From NCBI RefSeq assembly GCF_900142965.1, contig NZ_FRCQ01000039.1, positions 1 to 52,608 of the forward strand: a stretch of DNA of 52,608 nucleotides. Reading direction: 5' to 3'. The DNA comes from Rhizobacter sp. OV335. Its GTDB lineage: Bacteria > Pseudomonadota > Gammaproteobacteria > Burkholderiales > Burkholderiaceae_C. Below are positions 23,572 to 33,025 of the stretch, piece after piece. The notes beneath the pieces were generated by a model that saw only the letters and a program-made list of their open reading frames with translations, did no database searches and had not been told where the DNA came from. The stretch's first letter is position 1; each line of letters opens with the position of its first letter. The position numbers were made by a program, and so were the translations under genes.

Positions 23572-24339
23572 GTGAAACTCGCCACCTGGAACGTCAACTC
23601 CCTCGCGGTGCGCCTGCCGCAGCTGATCGACTGGCTCGCGCTGCACCAGCCCGACGCGATCGTGCTGCAGGAAACCAAGCTCACCGACGACAAGTTCCCG
23701 AGCGCCGAGATTGAGGCCGCCGGCTACCAGGTGCAGTGGTTCGGGCAGAAGACGTACAACGGCGTCGCGCTGCTGTCGCGCGCGGTGGCGAGCGACATCG
23801 TCAGGAACATCCCCGGCCACGACGACGAGCAGGCGCGCGTGATCGCCGGCACCGTCAACGGCATCCGCATCGTCGGCGCCTACATCCCGAACGGGCAGTC
23901 GGTCGAGAGCGACAAGTTCCAGTACAAGCTGAAGTGGCTGACGGCGCTGCGCACCTGGCTGGCCGACGAGCTGACGCGCCACACCCACCTGGTGCTGATG
24001 GGCGACTACAACATCGCACCCGAAGACCGCGACGTTCACGACCCGGTCGCGTGGGCCGGGCAGGTGCTGTGCACGCCCGAGGAGCGGGCGCACTTCCAGG
24101 GCCTGCTGTCGCTCGGGCTGCACGACTCGTTCCGGCTGTTCGAGCAGCCGCCGAAAAGCTGGAGCTGGTGGGACTACCGCAACCTCGCGTTCCGCAAGAA
24201 CCAGGGGCTGCGCATCGACCACATCCTGGTGAGCGACGCGCTGAAGGGCCAGGTCACCGCGTGCGTGATCGACAAGCCGACGCGCAAGAACGAGCGACCC
24301 AGCGACCACGCGCCCGTCATCGCCGAGCTCACGCCCTGA
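23572..24339 (+). CDS. xthA: Exodeoxyribonuclease III (AP endonuclease)
   Basis: 255 residues, the family size. A GTG start with AAGG 8 bases upstream is chosen because it gives KLATWNVNSLAVRLPQL, the canonical N-terminus. Motifs in order: LQETKLTDDKFP (catalytic Glu), YNGVALLSR, VGAYIPNGQ, MGDYNIAPEDRDVHDP (Asp/Asn metal and catalytic site), WSWWDYRNLAFRKNQGLRIDHIL and SDHAPVIAEL (catalytic His-Asp). It repairs abasic sites and degrades DNA 3' to 5' in the cytoplasm. It lies 35 bases after ackA, but TACGAT just upstream may give it its own promoter. Confidence 0.95.
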   Translation: MKLATWNVNSLAVRLPQLIDWLALHQPDAIVLQETKLTDDKFPSAEIEAAGYQVQWFGQKTYNGVALLSRAVASDIVRNIPGHDDEQARVIAGTVNGIRIVGAYIPNGQSVESDKFQYKLKWLTALRTWLADELTRHTHLVLMGDYNIAPEDRDVHDPVAWAGQVLCTPEERAHFQGLLSLGLHDSFRLFEQPPKSWSWWDYRNLAFRKNQGLRIDHILVSDALKGQVTACVIDKPTRKNERPSDHAPVIAELTP

Positions 24340-24453
24340 CCTGACGCTTCGGCTTTCCACACGCCGCAACGCCTCGCAGGGCAGCGCCGCACCGGGGCGT
24401 TCGCACAATGGACCCGTCAACTAATTTCAGTGACGCTTCATTGAGGAGTTCCT

Positions 24454-24831
24454 ATGCGCGTGAATGCATCTCGTGGAAATGCCGGAGCCGGTGCCGCAGG
24501 TGGCGCCAACGCTGCGGGCGGCGCGGCCCCCGCAGGCAAGGCCGGCGGGCTGATGGGCCCGGGCGGACTGGGCCGTGAGGCCGCGAAGACCGGCGGCCTG
24601 GGGCTGTTGGGCGGCGGCGCCTCGTCGCTTGGCGGGCATGCCGTCGACAAGATGCTCAGCGGCGGCCAATCGGGCGGCGCACAAGGTGCGAGCAATGCGA
24701 ACGCCGCCGCCTTCGCTCAGCAAGGCCCGGGCGGTCAGCAAGCCGCTGGTGGTGCCCAGGATCCGCAAGCCGCTGCCATCCAGGCCATCCTCGGACGCCT
24801 GCTGAAGCAGGGCGGTGGGGGCGACGACTGA
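24454..24831 (+). CDS. Gly/Ala-rich, Cys-free low-complexity protein, 125 aa
   Basis: I do not recognise a family. TTGAGGAGTT precedes the ATG, a good ribosome site. The protein is dominated by Gly, Ala and Gln with no Cys, Trp or Tyr; two short helices stand out, GREAAKTGGLGLLGGGASSLGGHAVDK-like in the middle and AAAIQAILGRLLKQGG at the end. This composition recalls harpin-type type III secreted proteins, and the next gene resembles HrpB1/HrpK, but that link is only an inference. A 14-base-stem hairpin follows the stop. Confidence 0.6.
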   Translation: MRVNASRGNAGAGAAGGANAAGGAAPAGKAGGLMGPGGLGREAAKTGGLGLLGGGASSLGGHAVDKMLSGGQSGGAQGASNANAAAFAQQGPGGQQAAGGAQDPQAAAIQAILGRLLKQGGGGDD

Positions 24832-24840
24832 GTGTTTCCT

Positions 24841-24879
24841 CGAAGTCGGCCTCACCCGAGGCTCTTGAGGCCGGCTTCG
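24841..24879 (+). terminator. Hairpin after the Gly-rich gene
   Basis: A 14-base stem (24841-24854 with 24866-24879, one mismatch) and an 11-base loop, 9 bases after the stop. There is no T-run, so it may be a weak terminator, an mRNA stabiliser or a processing site between this gene and the HrpB1-like gene. Confidence 0.45.
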
Positions 24880-24919
24880 GTCAATGGCTGTTCGTGACCC
24901 TTCGTGAAGGTGCCCCACC

Positions 24920-25267
24920 GTGACACTCAACACCACTGCGGAAATCCGCGAAATCACTGCGTCGATGACGAACGCGTTGCTGCAGGGCCAGATCGAGCAG
25001 GCCCACAGCCACTGGTTCCAGCTGCGGGCGATGGACGACGTTGCGCCGGAGTACCTGGCCATCGGCGCCTTCATCCACATCCAGCGCGGCGAGATCCTCG
25101 ACGCAATGCACTACATCGACACCTTGCCCGAAGGCTGCTGCCCGGACCTGAAGGCGATGTGCTACTACCTGCTGGGCGATCCCATCTGGCACGCCCACGC
25201 GCAGGCGCTCGAAGAGAGCCCCAATCCGCTGATCCGCCAGTCGATGACGGCCTTGCTGGCCGCCTAG
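24920..25267 (+). CDS. HrpB1/HrpK-like protein (type III secretion-associated family)
   Basis: 115 residues from a GTG with GAAGG upstream. The helical repeat pattern and the segment YYLLGDPIWHAHAQALEES match the HrpB1/HrpK family core, where an ALGDP-x-W-x(3)-A motif follows two TPR-like helix pairs (remembered, not searched). Middle: AIGAFIHIQRGEILDAMHYIDTLP. HrpB1 proteins are small cytoplasmic or chaperone-like parts of plant-pathogen type III secretion clusters; no other secretion gene is visible here, so this is an orphan. It converges on ntrC with only a hairpin between. Confidence 0.6.
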   Translation: MTLNTTAEIREITASMTNALLQGQIEQAHSHWFQLRAMDDVAPEYLAIGAFIHIQRGEILDAMHYIDTLPEGCCPDLKAMCYYLLGDPIWHAHAQALEESPNPLIRQSMTALLAA

Positions 25268-25286
25268 CCCGGGCGTGGACCCGGGC
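25267..25286. terminator. GC-rich hairpin between convergent HrpB1-like gene and ntrC
   Basis: Perfect 7-base stem GCCCGGG / CCCGGGC with a 6-base loop, located exactly between two convergent stop codons (25267 and 25296). No T-run on either side. Its position suggests a shared two-way terminator. Confidence 0.45.
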
Positions 25287-25295
25287 CCGCCGGCC

Positions 25296-26798
<1,503 letters not shown>

Positions 26799-26840
26799 GC
26801 CCTGCCTGTGGTTCCGGTCCCGCCCGCCCCGGCTTCTGGC

Positions 26841-27968
26841 TCAGGGCAAGGGGATCACGATCTTGAAAAGGGTCTGGCCCGGTTTGCTCTCGCATTCGAT
26901 CATGCCCTGGTGTTGCTGCACGAACGTTTGCGCCAGCGTGAGTCCCAAGCCCGACCCGCCATCGCGCCCCGATACCAGCGGGTAAAAAATGCGATCCCGG
27001 ATCGACTCCGGTATCCCCGGGCCGTTGTCTTCGATATGCAAGTCCAGTGCCAATCGATATCGTTGCTTGCCCAGGGTGACCTGCCGCGCGATGCGCGTGC
27101 GCAGCGTGATGCGGGCATCGCCCTGCTGGATGCGCTCGGACAGCGCCTGCGCCGCGTTGTGCGCGATGTTGAGCACCGCCTGGATCAGCTGCTCGCGGTC
27201 GCCGCGGAAATCGGGAATCGAGATGTCGTAGTCGCGCATCACCGCCAGCCCGCGCGGGAACTCGGCAATGATCAGCGAGCGCACCCGCTCGCAGACCTCG
27301 TGGATGTTGACGTCGCTCACCACGTGCGGCTTGCGGTGCGGCGCGAGCAGCCGGTCGACCAGCGCCTGCAGCCGGTCGGCCTCTTGAATGATGACCTGGG
27401 TGTACTCGGTCAGCGCGCGCGACTCGACCTCCATCTCGAGCAGTTGCGCCGCGCCGCGGATGCCGCCCAGCGGGTTCTTGATCTCGTGCGCCAGGTTGCG
27501 GATCAGCTCCTTGTTGGCCCGCGCCTGGCCGAGCGCGCGCTCCTCGCGGTCCTGCCGGGTCTGCTGCTCGATTTCCACCAGCTCGACGATCGCCTCGTTC
27601 GGCCGGTCGAGCTGGTTGACGATCACGTGCACCGGCAGCGCATCGCCATGCGCCGACACCGGCCGGCGCAGCAGCGCCTCGAAGCGGCTGGTCGAGAAAT
27701 CGTTGCGCACGACCGCGGCCACGGTGTCGCGCACCGAGTTGGCATCGATGAACCAGTCGAACAGCGAGCCGCCCAGCACGCTGCGCCGCGGCAGGCCCAG
27801 CACGTTCTCGAACGCGGCATTGGCGAACAGGCAGCTGCCGTCGTCGCGCACCACCGCGACCATCGTCGCCAGGTGGTCGAAGGCCTCGTAGCGCCCGGGC
27901 AGGTCGCCCGCCACCGCCGAACGCGCGGGCTTCGGCTTGTTCACCGGTTTGGCCACCGGCTTGTTCAC
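26841..27968 (-). CDS. ntrB: Nitrogen regulation sensor kinase NtrB
   Basis: 375 residues from a GTG overlapping the stop of the upstream gene (GTGA). A Lys/Pro-rich N-terminus (MNKPVAKPVNKPK) precedes a PAS domain (~30-140, FDHLATMVAVVRDDGSCLFANAAFENVLG), then HisKA with LIRNLAHEIKNPLGGIRGAAQLLEME (phospho-His) and HATPase with VLNIAHNAAQAL, DNGPGIP and DGGSGLGLTLAQTFVQ. It is cytoplasmic, no membrane segments, as NtrB should be, and its phosphatase/kinase balance is expected to be set by PII. It partners NtrC. Confidence 0.96.
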   Translation of the reverse strand: MNKPVAKPVNKPKPARSAVAGDLPGRYEAFDHLATMVAVVRDDGSCLFANAAFENVLGLPRRSVLGGSLFDWFIDANSVRDTVAAVVRNDFSTSRFEALLRRPVSAHGDALPVHVIVNQLDRPNEAIVELVEIEQQTRQDREERALGQARANKELIRNLAHEIKNPLGGIRGAAQLLEMEVESRALTEYTQVIIQEADRLQALVDRLLAPHRKPHVVSDVNIHEVCERVRSLIIAEFPRGLAVMRDYDISIPDFRGDREQLIQAVLNIAHNAAQALSERIQQGDARITLRTRIARQVTLGKQRYRLALDLHIEDNGPGIPESIRDRIFYPLVSGRDGGSGLGLTLAQTFVQQHQGMIECESKPGQTLFKIVIPLP

Positions 27969-28474
27969 TGAAGCTTCGCGAGTTCCCGCCTCAGCGCGGC
28001 GACGTCGCTTTCCTTGCGCATGATGTTCGCCTTCATCTCGGCGACGCGATCCTGGTACTTCTGGTAGTTCTTCTCGTCGCCCTGGCGCTCGGGCTCGCCG
28101 TTGTTGTAGGCCTTCTGCAGCTCGGCCAGGCGGTCTTCTTCCTTCTTCAGCTCGGCTTCGAGGATGCGGCGGGCATCGCTGTCGCGGGCGCGCTGCTCGT
28201 TCGGGTCGACCTTGTTCTCACCGGTCCTGGCGGCCGCACCCGAGGCCGCCTTCGCCGGGCGCAGCCCCTGCACCACGGTGATCGGCGTGCCCTCGATCGT
28301 CTTGCAGCCTTTTTCCTTGGCCTCCTTGGCCGACAGCGTGTCGGTGTAGAGCACCGGGTTGCCGGGGCAGCGGTAGACGGTCTTTTCGTCGGCCGCCCGT
28401 GCAGGCAGGGCGATCACGGTGGCGACGGCAGCCACCGCGAGCGCGCAACGGGTCGTGGTTCGATGAGAGCGCAT
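27965..28474 (-). CDS. Exported DUF4124-like coiled-coil protein between glnA and ntrB
   Basis: 169 residues from the ATG at 28474, with GAGGAC upstream; the longer frame lacks a ribosome site. Signal peptide ~1-27 (CALAVAAVATVIALPARA). Mature N-terminus ADEKTVYRCPGNPVLYTDTLSAKEAKEKGCKTIEG matches DUF4124 proteins, small periplasmic domains with two Cys. The C-terminal half (about 95-169) is strongly charged and helical, probably a coiled coil (EAELKKEEDRLAELQKAYN). Its stop overlaps the ntrB GTG, so it is translationally coupled to the nitrogen sensor kinase. Function unknown. Confidence 0.8.
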   Translation of the reverse strand: MRSHRTTTRCALAVAAVATVIALPARAADEKTVYRCPGNPVLYTDTLSAKEAKEKGCKTIEGTPITVVQGLRPAKAASGAAARTGENKVDPNEQRARDSDARRILEAELKKEEDRLAELQKAYNNGEPERQGDEKNYQKYQDRVAEMKANIMRKESDVAALRRELAKLQ

Positions 28475-28526
28475 GAAAGTCCTCGGGCCGTGGAATCTGG
28501 TCGGATTGTGGCTGATCCCGCCATGT

Positions 28527-28554
28527 AAAAAGGGACGGCGCGTGCCGTCCCTTT
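28527..28554 (-). terminator. Rho-independent terminator of glnA
   Basis: Perfect 11-base stem AAAGGGACGGC / GCCGTCCCTTT with a 4-base loop, followed on the minus strand by a run of T (TTTTTACATGG). It lies 75 bases after the glnA stop, and separates glnA transcription from the DUF4124-like/ntrB/ntrC genes, though some readthrough is plausible as in other glnA-ntrBC loci. Confidence 0.88.
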
Positions 28555-28628
28555 GTTTCCCAATGTCGTCGGGCGGAGCCACCAGACCTGAGAGCCTGCG
28601 CTCCCGGCCAAGGTTCCGCGCGCCGCGA

Positions 28629-30044
28629 TCAGGCGCTGTAGTACATGTCGAACTCGACCGGATGCGTCGTCATGCGGAAGCGCGTGACTTCCTGCATCTT
28701 CAGCTCGATGTAAGCGTCGAGGTAGGCATCGGTGAAGACACCGCCCTTGGTCAGGAACGCACGGTCCTTGTCCAGGTAGTCGAGCGCCTGGTCGAGGCTG
28801 TGGCAGACGGTCGGGATCTTCGCGTCTTCTTCCGGCGGCAGGTGGTACAGGTCCTTGGTGGCGGCTTCGCCCGGGTGGATCTTGTTTTCCACGCCGTCGA
28901 GGCCGGCCATCAGCAGCGCCGAGAACGCCAGGTACGGGTTCGCCAGCGGGTCCGGGAAGCGCGCTTCGATGCGGCGGCCCTTCGGGTTGGCAACGTACGG
29001 AATGCGGATCGAGGCCGAGCGGTTCTTGGCCGAGTAGGCCAGCTTCACCGGGGCTTCGAAGCCCGGGACCAGGCGCTTGTAGCTGTTGGTGCCGGGGTTC
29101 GTGATCGCGTTCAGCGCGCGGGCGTGCTTGATGATGCCGCCGATGTAGAACAGCGCGAATTCCGACAGGCCTGCATAGCCGTCACCGGCGAACAGGTTCT
29201 TGCCGTCTTTCCAGACCGACTGGTGCACGTGCATGCCCGAGCCGTTGTCGCCGACGATCGGCTTCGGCATGAAGGTCGCGGTCTTGCCGTAGGCGTGGGC
29301 CACGTTGTGGATCACGTACTTCTGCAGCTGCAGCCAGTCGGCGCGCTGCACCAGCGAGCTGAACTTGGTGCCGATTTCCATCTGGCCGGCGTTCGCCACT
29401 TCGTGGTGATGCACTTCGACCGGGATGCCCAGCGATTCGAGGATCAGGCACATCTCGGAGCGCAGGTCTTGCGCGCTGTCGACCGGGGGCACCGGGAAGT
29501 AGCCGCCCTTGACGGCCGGACGGTAGCCCGAGTTGCCGTGGTCGTATTCCTTGCCGGTGTTCCAGGCCGCTTCTTCGGATTCGATCTTCGAGAACGAACC
29601 GGACATGTCCACGTTCCAGCGGACGCTGTCGAAGATGAAGAACTCGGGTTCCGGGCCGAAGTAGGCGGTGTCGCCGATGCCGGACGACTTCAGGTAGGCC
29701 TCGGCACGCTTGGCCAGCGAGCGCGGATCGCGCTCGTAGGGCTTGCCGTCGGTGGGCTCGATCACGTCGCACGTGAGGATCAGCGTCGGCTCTTCGAAGA
29801 ACGGGTCGACGTTGGCGGTGTTCGGGTCCGGCATCAACAGCATGTCGGAGGCTTCGATGCCCTTCCAGCCGGCGATCGACGAACCGTCGAAGGCATGACC
29901 GGAGATGAACTTGTCTTCGTCGAACGCAGACAGGGGCACCGAAACGTGTTGCTCTTTGCCGCGGGTATCGGTGAAGCGGAAGTCAACGAACTTGACCTCG
30001 CTTTCCTTCACCATCTTCATCACGTCGGCGACGGTCTTTGCCAT
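28629..30044 (-). CDS. glnA: Glutamine synthetase, type I (GlnA)
   Basis: 471 residues, standard for GSI-beta. Motifs: [17 protein letters not shown] (substrate/active-site), [12 protein letters not shown], the metal site [26 protein letters not shown], and the adenylylation loop [11 protein letters not shown] with the target Tyr near 400, so regulation by adenylyltransferase is expected. It makes glutamine from glutamate, ammonia and ATP as a cytoplasmic dodecamer. AGGAGA lies before the ATG. Neighbours ntrB and ntrC on the same strand complete the nitrogen-control locus; the 246-base upstream gap holds its promoter but I could not confirm a sigma54 site. Confidence 0.98.
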   Translation of the reverse strand: MAKTVADVMKMVKESEVKFVDFRFTDTRGKEQHVSVPLSAFDEDKFISGHAFDGSSIAGWKGIEASDMLLMPDPNTANVDPFFEEPTLILTCDVIEPTDGKPYERDPRSLAKRAEAYLKSSGIGDTAYFGPEPEFFIFDSVRWNVDMSGSFSKIESEEAAWNTGKEYDHGNSGYRPAVKGGYFPVPPVDSAQDLRSEMCLILESLGIPVEVHHHEVANAGQMEIGTKFSSLVQRADWLQLQKYVIHNVAHAYGKTATFMPKPIVGDNGSGMHVHQSVWKDGKNLFAGDGYAGLSEFALFYIGGIIKHARALNAITNPGTNSYKRLVPGFEAPVKLAYSAKNRSASIRIPYVANPKGRRIEARFPDPLANPYLAFSALLMAGLDGVENKIHPGEAATKDLYHLPPEEDAKIPTVCHSLDQALDYLDKDRAFLTKGGVFTDAYLDAYIELKMQEVTRFRMTTHPVEFDMYYSA

Positions 30045-30290
30045 CAGGTTCTCCTAGCGAGAGGCTTGTGGGGTGAGTGGGTGGGTAGAGACGACAGATT
30101 CAGTGCCGGGAGGGGCCTGGAAATGCGCACAGGAATGTAGCAGAAAGCATGCCCGCGCCCGATGACAGCGCAGGCCCAGCCGGCATGCGCCCCACCGGGT
30201 GAGCGAGGGCCCCAAACCCGCGATGGATGCAGGTCAGTGACGCCACATTGGTGCATCGCCCGGCACCAGGCTGGACGCGGAATCCGGCGT

Positions 30291-31085
30291 TCACCGCACC
30301 AACTCGGGGCCGAGTTGCGCACCATGGCCACGCAGCCCGGCCAGCAGTTCGGCGAAGGCTTCGGCCACCGGGCCGGCCGCGCCCTTGACGCCGAGTTCGA
30401 TGTGGCGCCCCCATTGCGGGTGGTCGACGCTCGGCAGGCTGAACACCTTGACGCCGTCGAAGCGGGCCTCGATGGCCTCCATCAGCGGCGTGAGGGTCGA
30501 CTCCATCGCGCCGAACACGATCACCGACTGCTCGCGCGGGCGCTCGGCGCTGTGCTCGCCGGGGTAGCGCTCGTCGAGCACCCACTGCAGCATCGGCCAG
30601 GCCATCACCGGGAAACCGGGCACGAAGTGCACATGGCCGACCGAGAAGCCGGCGATCTTGTTGTAGGGGTTCGGGATGATCTGCGCGCCCTCGGGGAACA
30701 TGCCCATGTTGAGCCGGTGCAGGTTGTCGGCGCGCTCGGGCTCGTACGGCAGGCCCTGCTCGGCGGCGATGTCGCGCATGCGCTCGAGGATCAGGTCGCG
30801 CGCCTGTGGATGCAGCGCCAGCGGCACGCCGAGCGCATTCGCGGCGCACTGGCGGGTGTGGTCGTCGGGCGTCGCGCCGATGCCGCCGCACGAGAACACC
30901 ACGTCGCCGCTGGCGAAGGCCTCGCGCAGGTGCGCGGTGATGCGCGCGGGGTCGTCGCCGACGTAGCGGGCCCACGAGAGCGCGATGCCGCGCTCGTTCA
31001 GCAGCGCGATCACCTTGGGCAGGTGCTTGTCCTCGCGTTTGCCGGAGAGGATCTCGTCGCCGATGATGATGACGCCGAAGTTCAT
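30291..31085 (-). CDS. CinA N-terminal/MoaB-like molybdopterin-binding-fold protein
   Basis: 264 residues beginning MNFGVIIIGDEILSGKREDKHLP, the CinA/MoaB-Mog fold opening, with SCGGIGATPDDHTRQCAA (the GG(I/L)G-T.DD nucleotide-type loop). This is the N-terminal domain usually annotated as competence/damage-inducible protein A; the C-terminal nicotinamide-nucleotide amidase domain of full CinA is missing. The remaining C-terminal part (about 170-264) has IPNPYNKIAGFSVG and FVPGFPVMAWPML, typical of the stand-alone version. The ATG overlaps the EI24-gene stop (ATGA), so they are coupled. Biochemical role uncertain. Confidence 0.88.
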   Translation of the reverse strand: MNFGVIIIGDEILSGKREDKHLPKVIALLNERGIALSWARYVGDDPARITAHLREAFASGDVVFSCGGIGATPDDHTRQCAANALGVPLALHPQARDLILERMRDIAAEQGLPYEPERADNLHRLNMGMFPEGAQIIPNPYNKIAGFSVGHVHFVPGFPVMAWPMLQWVLDERYPGEHSAERPREQSVIVFGAMESTLTPLMEAIEARFDGVKVFSLPSVDHPQWGRHIELGVKGAAGPVAEAFAELLAGLRGHGAQLGPELVR

Positions 31086-31963
31086 GCGATGTCCTGTGAA
31101 GCGGGGGGCGGCGGGAGCGGTGTCGGGTCGGTTGGCGGCGGCAGCACGACGGCGGCGGCCAGCTGCTGCTCGGCGCGCAGCTCGGCCAGCGCCGCCAGCG
31201 CGAAGTGCGCGAACCACAGCGACGAGAACGCGAACACCAGCGTGTAGATCCAGATCGCGACCGGCACCAGGATCGGCGCGAGCGCGAGGAACATCAGCCC
31301 CGAGGCCCACACCAGCGACGGCGCGGCGCCGAGGTAGCCGGTGGCGATGCCGAGCCCGAGGAAGCTGGTGCGGTGGCGGCGGATCAGCTCGCGGCGTTCG
31401 TCCTTGCTGGCGTGCTCAGAGAGCACGTCGTAGACCATCACGCGGTAGGTCAGCCAGCCCCAGATCAACGGCGGCACGACCAGCACCATCAGCGGCACGA
31501 ACCACAGCGGGATCGACGCGATCAGCGCGACCACCGCGACCGCCGTCGAGCCGAGGCTGACGACGACGCTGCCGAGGAAGGTGCCGCCGCGGCGGCGCTC
31601 CAGCAGCGGGAAGCGGCGCTGGGCCACCAGGTTCAGCATGGCCGGCGTCATCAGCGTCGCGACCACCAGCAGCGACAGCAGCACCAGCACCGGGGTCGCG
31701 AGGAAGATCACGACCAGCGGGCCGAGCACCGACTTCAGGTTGCCGGCGCCGATGCTCTCGAGCCAGTTGAAAAGGGCATGCAGCAGGTCCCACGAATTGA
31801 GCAGGTCGCGCACGCCGTCGATCGCGGCTTCCCAGAAGAAGTAGCCGAGGCCGAAACTCAGGCCGACGAGCAGCGCGAGTGGCAGCAGCGACAGGACGAC
31901 GACGCGCGGGTGCAGGCAGTAGGCGGCGGCGCGCCAGAAGGAATCGAACAGCGGTTTCACCAT
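31082..31963 (-). CDS. EI24/CysZ-family membrane protein
   Basis: 293 residues with about five or six membrane helices: VVVLSLLPLALLVGLSFGL (~22-45), VVIFLATPVLVLLSLLVVATLM (~85-108), VVALIASIPLWFVPLMVL, plus a pair near 215-255. The opening MVKPLFDSFWRAAAYCLHPRV matches Burkholderiales EI24-domain proteins. A Pro-rich tail (PPPTDPTPLPPPP) ends the protein. Members of the wider family include the sulfate permease-like CysZ, but nothing here ties this copy to sulfate. It is coupled to the downstream CinA-like gene by a four-base overlap. Confidence 0.82.
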   Translation of the reverse strand: MVKPLFDSFWRAAAYCLHPRVVVLSLLPLALLVGLSFGLGYFFWEAAIDGVRDLLNSWDLLHALFNWLESIGAGNLKSVLGPLVVIFLATPVLVLLSLLVVATLMTPAMLNLVAQRRFPLLERRRGGTFLGSVVVSLGSTAVAVVALIASIPLWFVPLMVLVVPPLIWGWLTYRVMVYDVLSEHASKDERRELIRRHRTSFLGLGIATGYLGAAPSLVWASGLMFLALAPILVPVAIWIYTLVFAFSSLWFAHFALAALAELRAEQQLAAAVVLPPPTDPTPLPPPPASQDIA

Positions 31964-32008
31964 GGGCCGGCAGGATAACCGGTGCTCCCGGTCCCGTTCC
32001 CGACGGGT

Positions 32009-33001
32009 TCAGTTCTTTCGTCCGAACGCCCGCCTGAGCCCCAGCCACTGCTGGTGCCAGAACCCTTGCCCGTACTCGCGCCCACCCGCGTCGGGCAGCT
32101 GGTCGCGAATGCCCGTCGGGTCGTAGCGGACCTCGAAGTTGCCGGTGCGGAACAGCACGTCCCACACCGGGAACAGCACCGCGAAGTTGTGGCCGCCGAG
32201 CGTGCCCTGCCCCGCCGTCTCGTGCCCGAGGCCGATGCTGTGGTGCAGCCGGTGGAAGCGCGGGCTGACCAGCACGCGCTCGAACACCGTGCCGAACCAG
32301 ACCCGCAGGTTCGCGTGCGACAGGCTCTCGAGCAGCTGCGTGCAGGCCACCACCGCGATGAACTGCCCCGGCGGGATCCCGATCAGCCGCGCGACGATCA
32401 CGATCACGCTGTCGCGGATCAGGTCGTCGAGCAGGTGGTTGCGGTTGTCGCTCCACATCGTCATCTGCCGCTGGCTGTGGTGCAGCGAATGCAGCCCCCA
32501 CCACCAGCGGAATTGATGCTGGCCGCGGTGGATCCAGTAGTCGACGAAGTCGAACACCAGCAGGTAGGCGACGAAACTGAACCACGCACTGTCGGTGACG
32601 CCCGGCCACCACGGCGCGAACCACTCGTCGAACTGCCAGGTCGGCAGGCCCGCCAGCCGCGCGGCACCGAAAGCCTCGTCGAACAAGGGATCGACCGCAA
32701 AGAACAAGCCCACGCGGAACAGCCCCAGCCGGTGGATCAGCGTGTACAGCACGTCGGTGCGCACCGCGCGCCGGTCCGTCACCGGCTCGACCGGGCGCCA
32801 GCGCTCCAGCGCGCCGATCACCACCAGCAGCACGACGATCTGCAGCAGGCCGACCAAGAGCCAACCGGTCGCGTCGAACGCATCCTCGACGACGTTGCCG
32901 AGCCCGAGGTGGAACGCGAGCGGCTGCACGACGCCCTCGAACAGCGCCTGCTGCACGCGGCCGAAGGCGTCGGTGAAGGCGAGCAGCAGCGAATCGATCA
33001 T
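32009..33001 (-). CDS. Sterol desaturase/fatty-acid hydroxylase-family protein
   Basis: 330 residues, integral membrane di-iron family. The His clusters are visible: HRGQH, then HSLHHSQRQ, then RFHRLHHSIGLGHE, giving the three-box metal site, within helices such as WLLVGLLQIVVLLVVIGAL and FSFVAYLLVFDFVDYW. Bacterial members hydroxylate or desaturate membrane lipids or related alicyclic substrates using O2; the specific substrate cannot be told. It lies 24 bases downstream of the deacetylase gene and 45 bases before the EI24-type gene on the same strand, so it may be part of a longer transcript. Confidence 0.9.
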   Translation of the reverse strand: MIDSLLLAFTDAFGRVQQALFEGVVQPLAFHLGLGNVVEDAFDATGWLLVGLLQIVVLLVVIGALERWRPVEPVTDRRAVRTDVLYTLIHRLGLFRVGLFFAVDPLFDEAFGAARLAGLPTWQFDEWFAPWWPGVTDSAWFSFVAYLLVFDFVDYWIHRGQHQFRWWWGLHSLHHSQRQMTMWSDNRNHLLDDLIRDSVIVIVARLIGIPPGQFIAVVACTQLLESLSHANLRVWFGTVFERVLVSPRFHRLHHSIGLGHETAGQGTLGGHNFAVLFPVWDVLFRTGNFEVRYDPTGIRDQLPDAGGREYGQGFWHQQWLGLRRAFGRKN

Positions 33002-33025
33002 GGCGAGAAGTTTCGGCGGAAAGGA

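Noticed and set aside
24340-24453. hrp-type PIP box for the Gly-rich gene
   Set aside because: TTCG words occur, but not with the 16-base spacing the motif requires, here or in the gap before the HrpB1-like gene.
30093-30108. sigma54-like promoter upstream of glnA
   Set aside because: A GGCAC element is present on the minus strand but the -12 element reads TGT rather than TGC, and another candidate at 30264-30280 has wrong spacing. Not convincing without transcript data.
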